The notes below the pieces were generated by a model. That model ran no database searches, was not told the origin of the DNA, and was given only the letters and a program-made list of their open reading frames with translations. A stretch of 64,000 bases of DNA, taken from Knoxdaviesia capensis. Its lineage: Eukaryota > Ascomycota > Sordariomycetes > Microascales > Gondwanamycetaceae. Where the stretch lies: positions 3,295,435 to 3,359,434 of the forward strand of contig LNGK01000008.1 in NCBI GenBank assembly GCA_001510575.1, in the 5' to 3' direction. Of this stretch, positions 23,325 to 33,013 are shown in pieces. A program made the translations under genes and the position numbers. Positions within the stretch are counted from its first letter, which is position 1, and every line of letters starts with the position of its first letter.

Positions 23325-24059
23325 ATGGATGAGGAGACGCCTCCGCCAAACATCATCTCGACCAACATCACGGATATTTTCAAGCGACTCGCCGCCCTCG
23401 GCCATGACGTTGACACGCTTACTGTGGGGTATGTGTCGACCGCTGCCTTTCGCGCTCTAGGGGTTGAGCGCGACCGGCGCGGGCAGCACTTCCGCCTCTT
23501 GTACCGGGCCGATCCCGGGTGCGTCATCATCACTGTGCCGACAGCGCCGCACGAGTATATGCACTCGGTCATAAACACCTTCGTGGACCGGGCGATGGAC
23601 CGCATGGGCGTCGGAGAAGAGTGGGCCTCGGCGTGCTCTATCACCCGCAACGCTCCAAACGGCTCGTCGTCGGGTCAGGGCGACTCTACTGGCATTCCCG
23701 TTTGGTGCCGTGAACCAGGCGATTGGCCTACGCTTGTTGTTGAGTCGGGCTTCAGCCAGAAAATGCTGTTCCTGCGCGCTAAAGGGCGTTGGTGATTCAC
23801 CACATCCAATCACCTCATGAAAGTGGTGTTAGTGAAGATGCATGCCCAACAGGAGGCCATTCACATCGAAAGATGGGTAGAAGCTTGGGGCCTTCCAGAG
23901 GCGACGGGGATGCGCTGGGCGACGCAGACTGGGCACGCGGCGTTGCAACCAGTCTGTGCCACTACGATTGATATCATCCGAGATGCGCGCATACTGATTG
24001 TATCACTACCATGCCACACCCGGACCCCGGCCATGTTCCGCGTCGTTGCGGTCCATTAG
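23325..24059 (+). pseudogene. Uncharacterised fungal family protein, disrupted by an in-frame TGA
   Basis: A frame open from before 23325 to 24059 except for one TGA at 23793-23795. The first in-frame ATG is 23325 (MDEETPPPN). Blocks such as ITDIFKRLAALGHDVDTLT, RALGV, HFRLLY, TVPTAPHEYMH and GDWPTLVVESGFS match, from memory, a large family of fungal hypothetical proteins. After the stop the same frame continues with FTTSNHLMKVVLVKMHAQQ, as the family does. Relatives have two Trp (WW) here; this gene reads TGG TGA, so one G-to-A change would explain the break. The GDS and VVESG elements recall Uma2-type PD-(D/E)xK nuclease-like folds, but that link is weak. Function is unknown. Sequencing error or stop read-through are the alternatives to pseudogenisation. 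Confidence 0.65.
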
Positions 24060-25835
24060 TGATTGGGTTTTCTGAAATCTTTCTCCGCGAGACTGTATGC
24101 ACACTATACCATTAATCATCCACGACTCAGCAGCCAGTTCCTGTTTGACCTGTTTCTCGTCCGGGGTTCGATTCTCTGGCTTCACAGGTGGCCTTGCTGG
24201 TCGTTTCGGCACTATTCCATAGATAATCTCTATCTTTAACTCGAAGAAAATCCGATGGCCTTAACGCTGTTTTCCGACCGGATGTCTCCTGGCTGCTGAA
24301 GACGGCAACAGGAACACACAACAAAAAGCATAAAATCAAAGCTGGCTCCAATTATTCTTGCGTCTTCTTAGCTCACATTGCATCAGCGGACTAGGGCCTT
24401 CGACGCCGGGCTTTTATGGATATGATCTGTGCCTTGATTGGCCAGTCTCGGATCCCGGCCGATTCGCCATCGCGGAGAACATCGATGGCCCTGGCAAAAC
24501 TGCAGATTCCGGTACTAGTAAGGCCACTGTTACATCCTTGCCGGAATTTATTGGCTTGCGTGATTACCAGCTACATTCCAATATATTGTGTATGCTCTGG
24601 TACCTACAGTATATGTCCAATGTGCACATATACTTAGGGAAGTACTTTCATGTGTACTGTTTGCAACTGATGAAGAGATTTATATGTTAGAGCTTCGGTA
24701 TTGAATGAGAGGGCCGCGCACAATTATCTATCCATCCAGGCTTACGAGTTCTGGAGAATGCCGCGATTGCCACGGGGGGCGAGGCTTACTATATAGTTTT
24801 TTTTTCTGGTAATAGATCTTGTAAATGCTCATTCCTGAGATCTGCTACAGAGATGTTGGATGGTTCCCAAGATCTTAGAACTGAAATCTTCTCTTCGCTG
24901 GATAGATAACGACTATGGAAGCTTTTTCCTTCAGGAATTCACTTGCTGTCCTGCATTCCGAACCCAGAAAACCTGTAATCGTGATGAATAGTCGGGGCCC
25001 AAGACAAGGGAGGGCTGGCCTGTCTAAATCGTTTGCAGATTATGTGTAGATGTCTCGCTTCGGGGGCTCCCCCGTACAAACCCGGCACCTAAAAATAAAA
25101 TAAAGAATATTCTCTGCATCTGGAATCAGCCCTCCTCCCTCGAGATATCCTCCGAAGAGATTGCTTTGCACGAGCACGTTCTGTCCGACTGTAACTGGCC
25201 TTCCTCAGGGTCTAACAATAGATACATATGCTACGTTACCGACAACTCCAGAGCGGATTTCCAAACCGCCGCCTATGAGGGCATCCTTTTGGGATACACA
25301 AGTACAGCACCTCGTGGACATACATGTCTGAGACACTGGCCGCTGGCCAGTTGTCTTGTCCGTGACCCTCCCCGGCAATCTCTATGACTCGGACTTGTTA
25401 TCGTGCGTGCTCCGTATCTTGTAGCCAAGCTTTTCAGAGATAGAGAGACTCGGACTGAGAGACTGATCCGGTGGAAATTCGTAGCTGAGAGCAGCGTTCA
25501 ACAGACAAGCTTTCATGCTAAAAAATGCCACGAAGATGAACATGGAAACCAGTATTAGTTTGACAAGTCCGCATAGCTGAACATAATGGACAAGGGAATC
25601 CAACCACCAGCCATATGGTTTCTCTCTGCGGAACCGCTTGTATCTGTCCGTGGACTCTGGTCTGGTGTTCCTGGATCCCACTTTTCGCAAATGACGACAT
25701 GTTGACCCCCAGTCAACACTGCTGTTCGCGCCCCCTCTGGTTGTTAATCGACAAAATCTTCCCATCCGGATGGTTCTGTTCGGGGTTTCCTGGTGATTGA
25801 TCAATCTGATCAAATACTTAGGGCGGCTACAAATG
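24060..25835. other. Intergenic region between the pseudogene and the sulfate permease leader
   Basis: No supported gene. Contains a GGGTTCGATTCTC stretch at about 24163 that resembles a tRNA T-arm without the rest of a tRNA, and a weak open frame at 25382-25924 on the minus strand listed separately. Composition is ordinary. Confidence 0.5.
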
Positions 25836-25924
25836 ACACGCACTTCCCCTCCTCCCGAGCTTGGGGCACGTATACATAAATATATATATTTCATTCTGCG
25901 GTTCTTCAATAAGACAAACTGCAT
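25382..25924 (-). CDS. Doubtful ORF, 180 aa, one possible membrane segment
   Basis: ATG at 25924 to TAG at 25382. The C-terminal half looks more protein-like: RRFRREKPYGWWLDSLVHY is approximated by the frame near 25600-25640, followed by a hydrophobic stretch (LILVSMFIFVAFF) and a polar Ser-rich tail. The N-terminal third overlaps a TATA-like AT tract and reads like non-coding DNA. I recognise no family. If there is a gene, its start is more likely near 25700 with a splice or frame change. Low confidence; listed because it is the longest ATG-started frame in this gap. Confidence 0.15.
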   Translation of the reverse strand: MQFVLLKNRRMKYIYLCIRAPSSGGGEVRVICSRPKYLIRLINHQETPNRTIRMGRFCRLTTRGGANSSVDWGSTCRHLRKVGSRNTRPESTDRYKRFRREKPYGWWLDSLVHYVQLCGLVKLILVSMFIFVAFFSMKACLLNAALSYEFPPDQSLSPSLSISEKLGYKIRSTHDNKSES

Positions 25925-26940
25925 CGTTATTTAGAAGCATCACTAGTCAAGAAGGGGAGAACTCCGCCATACTTGAGCCTAACTAAGTGCCCCATCGAAA
26001 CAGAAGGATTTTCTTCCAGACTTGCCTCTTCAAACGAGAAACTATATTTCACAGACACAAGCTGGCCGCCGCCTACAGCCACTTTCTTTTTGAGACCTGA
26101 TTTAAGAAAAAACCCCGGCAAGTCTCAGCTGGGCATCTCTCTTCTCCCTCCTCTCTTTTCTGCTGTGGTGTTGATTCTCTTGTGTCCTTTCTTCTTGAAC
26201 TTCAGCTTCTACGGTCTCAACTTACACGGTGGTGCCACCCGCTCTCTTTACCTGGCTCTCTGTTCTCACCTTCTATTCTTATCTGCACACTGATCTTTTT
26301 CGTCTTTTTCCCACCCCCTCAAAAAACATCCACGGGAATATTCTTCCTTTTTCTGGTTCCCTTAAATCCCTTTGGATCGTGTCCTGTCCTTTCACACACG
26401 CCCTCCCCCCAGTATATTTCAAATCATACCCCCCTTATAGACTTCATATCTGTAAAGGGCCATCTCCTTGTCGGCCAAAATCTTGACCGATCGCTCCCCG
26501 ACGTGTTTGGCATATATACATCACTTTCCTTCGTCTATCAACTTACACATCTCCCCGAACCCTCTCACTCAATTTATCTTCATATCTGATCTTTCCTCTG
26601 ATCTTCGATATTCCTGCCACCCTGAATATATAGGCCGGGCTTTCCCCTTGCAGTCGCCTGCCACACACCCCAGATATTACGCGAGTTTCCTCTCCTATCG
26701 TGCTATACATACACCAAGCATCCTTCTACACCATCTACCGCCTCCCAGTCTCCCTCTTCGCTCGCCAAGACGGGACCGAGTGGCTGACTGACAGAAAGGC
26801 GTCGCACTCTACTCCCTTCCACCTTCTTGCCCCAGAATCTCAGAACAAACGAGCTGAGAGTCCGTCGCTCAACTGCTCAAATCTCGTTTCCGGACAAGGA
26901 CTTGCGCAACCAACCTCCGTTGGTGTTGCTGCAATTTGCA
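25836..26940 (+). promoter_or_regulatory. Promoter and long ATG-free leader of the sulfate permease
   Basis: Not one ATG occurs on the plus strand between 25836 and the start codon at 26941. A TATA-like stretch (TATACATAAATATATATA, about 25871-25888) lies near the left edge. From about 26130 to 26800 the plus strand is rich in C and T, typical of transcribed fungal leaders. The simplest reading is a 5' UTR up to about 1 kb long from which upstream ATGs have been lost; leader introns cannot be excluded. Confidence 0.5.
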
Positions 26941-29744
26941 ATGTCTCCTACCCTCGACCGGACCGGCAGGGTCCTAGCCAAGGTTCTCGGCATCAAGCTT
27001 GACGACCGCCAACAGTGGGACTCGGAGGAGTTTGTGCGCCGCGAATCGGCGGCCAACTCGTTTGAATCCACCGAAACTCATATCTTCGTCGAGGACGAGC
27101 CCAGCACTCTTGGGTGGATTCGTGACCAGTTTCCTTCTTCGCAACAGTTTGGAGCCTATGTTCTCTCTCTGTTCCCGTTTCTTAGCTGGGCCGGCCACTA
27201 TAATGTGCAGTGGCTGATCGGCGATCTAATTTCTGGTTTGTCTTTCGCCTTGTGTGCTCCTGAAGAATGTTGAACTCTAACCGTTTTTATTTGACACAGG
27301 AATCACCATCGGCGCTGTCGTTGTTCCCCAGGGCATGGCTTACGCCATCCTGGCTGATCTTCCCCCCGAATATGGACTATACTCGTCGTTCATGGGTGTT
27401 GCCGTATACTGGGTGTTCGCAACTTCAAAGGATATCACCATCGGCGTGAGTACACACATACAATATAGCTTTACAGTGATGGTGCAGCTCCTTATAGGAA
27501 AACCCTACTAACCGAGCTACTTTCCTCACGCTCTAGCCTGTGGCTGTCATGTCCACCCTCGTTGGAAATGCCATTATCGACATTCAGAAGACCCAACCTG
27601 ATCTGAGTGGTATCTCTATCGCTGCCACTCTGTCGATTCTTGCCGGCGCGGTCATTTTCTTCATCGGCTTCATCCGCTGTGGGTGGATTGTTGATCTGAT
27701 CTCGCTGACTTCGCTGTCGGCCTTCATGACTGGATCGGCCCTCAGCATCGCTGCCGGACAGATCAAGAATCTGCTCGGCCTATCGGGATTTTCCACCCGC
27801 GAGGCTGCGTATAAGGTCTTCATCAACTCGCTGAAGCATCTCGGAACTGCCAAGTTGGACGCTGCTATCGGTATCACGGCGCTCGTGTTGCTCTATGCCA
27901 TCCGCATCATTTGCTCACTCGGCACCAAGTACTACCCCGAGAAGCGACGCACGTTCTTCTTTGCCAATACCCTGCGCAGCGTGTTTGTCATTCTTCTGTA
28001 TACCCTAATCAGCTGGTTGGTCAACCGCCACAGACGCAGCAAGCCGGCCTTCAAGATCCTGGAGCACATTCCTAGAGGTTAGTTTGAGACTTTCATTTTT
28101 TTTTGCTTCTGGCTTTCGTCACCTGAATCTGACTAACTTTTCACTCTAGGTTTCCAACATGCTGGCGTGCCTGATCTTACCCAGGACTCTGCAAGTGCTG
28201 TTGCCAAATATCTTCCCGCCGCCATCATTGTCCTGATCGTCGAGCACATCGGAATCTCGAAGTCGTTTGGTCGCATCAATAACTACGTCATCAACCCTTC
28301 GCAGGAACTTGTTGCCATTGGAATCACCAACTTGCTTGGCCCGTTCCTTGGTGCCTACCCGGCAACCGGATCCTTCAGTCGTACGGCCATTAAGGCTAAG
28401 TCGGGTGTGCGAACTCCGTTTGCCGGTGTCATCACAGCTATCGTCGTTGTGCTTGCTATCTATGCGCTCCCCGCCGTCTTCTTCTATATTCCTAGCGCCG
28501 CGCTCTCTGCAGTTATCATCCACGCCGTTATGGATCTGATTACCCCGCCCAACACTGTCTACCAGTTCTGGCGTGTGTCTCCTCTCGAGGTACTAGTGTT
28601 CATGATCGGTGTGTTCGTGAGCGTCTTTTCCACTATTGAGAACGGAATCTATGCTACAGTCTGCGTTTCAGTGGCGATCCTTCTGTATCGCATCCTGAAA
28701 GCAAAAGGAAACTTCTTGGGACAGGTCAAGGTCCACTCTGTCCTTGGTGACCACGTTATTGGAGGTCTTCCTGTGCCCCCTGCGCTAAAGCCTGCTTCGT
28801 ATGGCACCTTCGAGTCCGAGGTCTCTGCTGCTAACGCCCCCCGCGACGTGTTTCTGCCGTTTGGCCATGGTGGTGGAACCAACCCGGAGGTGTCTCTGGA
28901 GCACCCGTACCCTGGTGTGTTCATCTACCGTATGTCGGAAGGCTTCAACTACCCGAACGCAAGCCACACGCTTTCAAACCTGACCGACTACATCTTTGCA
29001 CACACGCGCCGCACCACGCCACTGCACTACGAAGACCGTGGTGATAGACCGTGGAACGACCCCGGCCCGCTCCCGTTCAAGCTCAAGCGTCGCAAGGTGG
29101 CCGGAGCCGGCAGTATCAAGGATGACGACGTTGAGTCCGGCCTGCCGACACTCAAGGCCATTATTCTGGATTTCAGCTCCGTGAACAACGTCGACATCAC
29201 TTCCGTGCAGCGTCTCATCGACGTGCGGAACCAACTCGACCGCTACGTGGAGCCTGACGTCGTCGACTGGCACTTTGCGTACATCAACAACCGGTGGACC
29301 AAGCGCGCACTTGCCTCGGCCGGCTTCGGCTTCCCATCGCAGCGATCTGACGGCCTGACCCACCGCTGGCGGTCGATCTTTAGCGTGGCCGAGATTGGTG
29401 GGTCCGACTCCGCGGCCGCGGTCGTCGAGAACGAGGCCAACTCGGCTGTGCTGGCGGCCGCCGCCGCTGCCGCCGCGTCCAAAGGTGGCGGACTGGCCCC
29501 TGCGTCGTCTTTCGGCCATGAACCCCATGACGATATCAAGCCTGCCGGATCCGCATACACTTCGTCCGCGCAGCCGGGTACTCCCGAGCGCGCGGCCGAG
29601 AACCGCCACTTCAAGGGGGTCGTGGTGCATGGCCTTAACCGCCCGTTGTTCCACGTCGACCTGACCAGTGCGTTGCAGAGCGCCATTGCCAATGTTGAGG
29701 CACGGGATGAGGCGATCTTGACTGAAGCAGCTGGGAAGAACTAG
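26941..29744 (+). CDS. SulP-family sulfate permease
   Basis: Four exons, 26941-27235, 27300-27445, 27537-28077 and 28150-29744, 858 aa. Role: plasma-membrane proton-coupled sulfate uptake for cysteine and methionine synthesis (family knowledge; Aspergillus SutB and yeast Sul1/Sul2 are of this type). Seen: an N-terminal cytosolic region, then a multi-helix transport domain from about residue 80 with ITIGAVVVPQGMAYAILADL (the SulP signature region), SAFMTGSALSIAAGQIKNLL and NLLGPFLGAYPATGSFSRTA. A cytosolic STAS domain follows with LKAIILDFSSVNNVDITSV near residue 664. The STAS domain is split by an Ala/Gly/Ser-rich insertion (about 745-815) before the final HFKGVVVHGLNRPLFHVDL. All introns are short (64, 91, 72 nt), with CTAAC branch sites in the first two. 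It converges on eIF3d. Sulfate is preferred over molybdate or other anions by similarity only. Confidence 0.94.
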
Positions 29745-30438
29745 ACGCACATTTTGGTTAAGGAGTTTTTGGTGTTCGACTGTTCTTAAAAACTATCATT
29801 TCTGCTTGTGAGCAAGAGGTGCTCACATACAACAAAAAGTTCATTAATGATGTAGCGGGCTTATGACATTTCGGGGTTTTGGCATTAAGATTAGGTAGGA
29901 TCTTAGGGATACTTGCTTGCAAAGGCATTATGAGCATCTTCATACATGCATAACTTACACAGGATATATATACAAAAGAGCATCTTATCTAATGATATGT
30001 TATTTCCCTATCTTGATATCTGGGAGTGACTGAACTATTATTAAAGTCCTAACCCTCCCTCCCCCCCCCCAAGGGGAGAATAGTTTATATAACAGACAGA
30101 CAGACAGCATTCTGTCCTCTATATATAGAGCATTAAATAATTGAAGGCATGGGAATAGACAAGTTCTGTAGCAAAGTCAATTCATTGAAATGAGCAAGCA
30201 AGCCTCATATGATAGACAGCAGAAGAGCAAAATGACTACGCGATAATATTATCCTCCAACCAGCCTGAACCCTTCCATTCCATTTGATTGACTTAGCTTA
30301 TTTTGTGTTTCTTGAATCATTGCATGCATGGTTGCCTCTGAGCTGACTTTTCATACTACTCTTATCCCGAAAGAAGACCCCGTTAAGCTCCGTAGAAGAT
30401 AGAAAATTGAACAAGGAAAGAAATCAACAAAGCCATAT
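29745..30438. other. Convergent 3' region between sulfate permease and eIF3d
   Basis: AT-rich, with a C10 run at about 30061-30070 and short TATATA stretches. It should contain both 3' UTRs and poly(A) sites. No gene seen. Confidence 0.6.
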
Positions 30439-32331
30439 TTACTCCTCAGTCTCCTCCTCAGCCTCCTCCTCCACAGCCTCTTCATCCTCAAAGGTACCAG
30501 AGGGCACCTCATACAAACGCAGGATCGGCTTGTTAGGGTCCTTAGCAAGAACGAACTTGCCCTCCTCACGGGCAAGGCACATATCCGCAATGGTGCGGAC
30601 AATACCCCAACCATTTGAGAGCGACAGGTTCATTTGAGCGGCAAAGTCACGCGGCTTCCAGCCGACGACGCCGAGAATGACGTGCTTGTCGTTGGCACGC
30701 GGGGAGGCGCGCGAGACGAAACTGTGTGGGAGGAATCGGGAGGTTAGTTATCTCATCGGATGGGAAAAGGAAAAAAAAAAACAGGGTAAAGGGAGAAAGA
30801 GACTCACCCAAGCTTCATCAGATCAGCCTTGGCCAAAATGCTCTGCACGGTCCAGCGCGCCAGCTTGCAGCTGTTGTTCTTCATCTCAGTGGCCATAACG
30901 GCTCCACGCTGGGTGGACAGTCTGGTGCGCCAGTCGAGGGCGCCGCCGCTACCGGGAGCCTTGCTATCGAACTCGTTCAGAGCCTTGATAGTCAGGAACT
31001 GGTCATCGCCGTTGAGCGAGTTCTTCTGCACGGCGTCAACCTCTGTCCGGACGATCAGGTACAGCGGTTCCTCATCGTTGGTCGACAGGTCGAAGCGGCG
31101 GTACTTGTAGCCCTTGCTCGCAGGGGGGTCGGTCTCTTCCGACGCGTTGTAGAAAGGATTCGTTCCGCTGAACTGCACCTTGCTGGAATCTTCCTGAACA
31201 ACCTGGTTGGCAAAGTTGTGGTTGATGTAGGTGGCCTCCTGCGAGAGCTCGCCAGGCTGGTTGATCAAGTCACGGTTGCCGTCGGCGGCATCCATCGGGC
31301 TATCGGCGGCGTTCTCGTTGACGGTGACCATGTCGAGCGCAGCGTTGTCGCGCTTGTCAAAGAATATCTTGTTGCCTTGTCGGACAATAACAATGTCCCA
31401 AGGGTACACCGACCGGGGAGCGCACATCAGCATCGAGAGCACGGTGTCAGTGGCGAAAATAGTGGCCTCGTCCTTCTCCGCAAGCTCCTGGATAATCGGA
31501 TCGAACGAAGTGGTAACATTGTAGTAAGCACGGTCGAGAGGCACCAGCTTCTTCTCTGCGTTCTTGACAACCTGGCGGTCATAGGTCCGGTCGTAGTAGT
31601 AGACAAAGCCGTATGTGCCGACATCCTCGCCCTCGTCACAGTCCAGGTTGAGCTTGGCGAGGCGGGTGAAGTCGATTTCCTCAAGCAGATGCCACTCAGC
31701 CTTAATATTGATGCTGGCATCGCGGTTGCGGGCCGGCTTGTCGAAGTCCTTCCATCCGAACCGGCGGCCGCGTGCGCCAGTGTTTGACCGTCCGCCACGG
31801 CTGTCGTATCCGTATCCTTGCCGGCCAGCGCTGCTCTTCTGCAGTGTCTGACGTCCTCCACGCGCATCACCACGTCCACCCCGCGCGCCCCGACCACCAC
31901 GCGTGAACACAGCACCGCGACCGCCAAATCTCGACTTGGTGGCGTCTCTGGTGTTGCTGACAACCGAGAATGTCGACTCGTCCTCGGCGGGAGGGGCGTT
32001 GAAGGTGACAGTCTGGCCTGAGCCGTATACATTCTGTTCTAACAGTCGGAAAGAGGATGACAAGACCTCGTTAGCACCGAGATTCAACTTGAACATTGCA
32101 CGATCTGCTGCCAACAAGACCAGCTCTCTTACCTCTGTGAGCGCGGTTGTACTGAGCACGACCTCCACGGCCTTCATTTCCCTTGTCCGCGGCCCAATCG
32201 GCCATCCGGCCAAGCTTATCGCCCTTCGAAAACGGGGCATACGGAACTCCATCGAGGGTAGTTTCAGATGTCACTGAGAAACCCCAGCCATCGCTGCTGG
32301 GGCTCGCAGCAGCGATCTTTGCGAAATCCAT
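30439..32331 (-). CDS. Eukaryotic translation initiation factor 3 subunit D
   Basis: Three exons, 32331-32133, 32038-30808 and 30721-30439, 570 aa, the usual length for fungal eIF3d. It is a subunit of eIF3 on the 40S ribosome near the mRNA entry/exit region; in animals it can bind the cap of selected mRNAs (family knowledge). Seen: N-terminal DGWGF and VPYAPFSKGDKLGRMADWA, an Arg/Gly-rich stretch (about 110-150) expected to bind RNA, GWKDFDKPARNRDASINIK, then WDIVIVRQGNKIFFDKRDN, KYRRFDLSTNDEEPLYLIVR and LARWTVQSILAKADLMKLGF of the conserved domain, and an acidic Glu-rich C-terminus. Introns of 94 and 86 nt have GTAAGA and GTGAGT donors. The ATG at 32331 opens the conserved MDFAKIA N-terminus. 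Confidence 0.96.
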
Positions 32332-33013
32332 GATTGTGAAACTGAACGTGGTTAGTCAATTTGAGGTTACTGACCAGAAATGAAGAGGGAAGAAGGAAAA
32401 AAAATTAAACAAGCAGTAGTAAGAGGGGGGAGAAAAGAGAGATCCTCAAGATAACAGAGGTCTAATGTTCAGGTTGGAAGGAACAAACGAATCTATCACC
32501 AGGGAAAGAAAACCTAGTGGGGTCATTTGATGCTGAATTTTGTGTGGCCCAATATAGAATCATGGATATTTTTCAGATCATAATTATTTTTGCAGCGTGG
32601 GCTTTTTTTTGTGAAGGTGGGGGTGTGGGGCAAGCCACAGAACGCAGTTGCGAGCATAATGTGACTTATCATGTGACATTTAAAGGGAGGGTTAGAAAAC
32701 CATGACTCAGGCTAGGGTCTAACCCTCACAAAGGACTTACCCTAATATATCACTCATCTTGAAATGCTTTGTATGGGTTGGTACTAGGCAGGTACTAGGT
32801 ACTTTTATGTAACTAGCCTATATCACTTAAAAAAGATAGTATCGGAAATTTGAGAGGAGAAAGGGACTAATAAATCAAGAAACCAATAAATCATGATCAA
32901 TGCAAGCTAAGGAAACTAATCTAGAGAGACTGCTTCCATGTCTGCAGGTAGGTATTTAGTTATATCTTCAAGAACACATATCGAGCTATATAGAACAAGA
33001 ATAAATAGCCCAG
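32332..33013. other. eIF3d promoter region / bZIP 3' flank
   Basis: Tandem gap between two leftward genes. It contains an A/G-rich stretch (CT-rich on the gene strand) just upstream of eIF3d at 32380-32520 and TACTAGGTAC-type words near 32780-32800. No gene seen. Confidence 0.6.

Noticed and set aside
24125..24185. GGGTTCGATTCTC with a pairable T-stem and AGCCAG/CTGGCT ends
   Set aside because: No D-arm, anticodon arm or seven-base acceptor at tRNA spacing; treated as chance.
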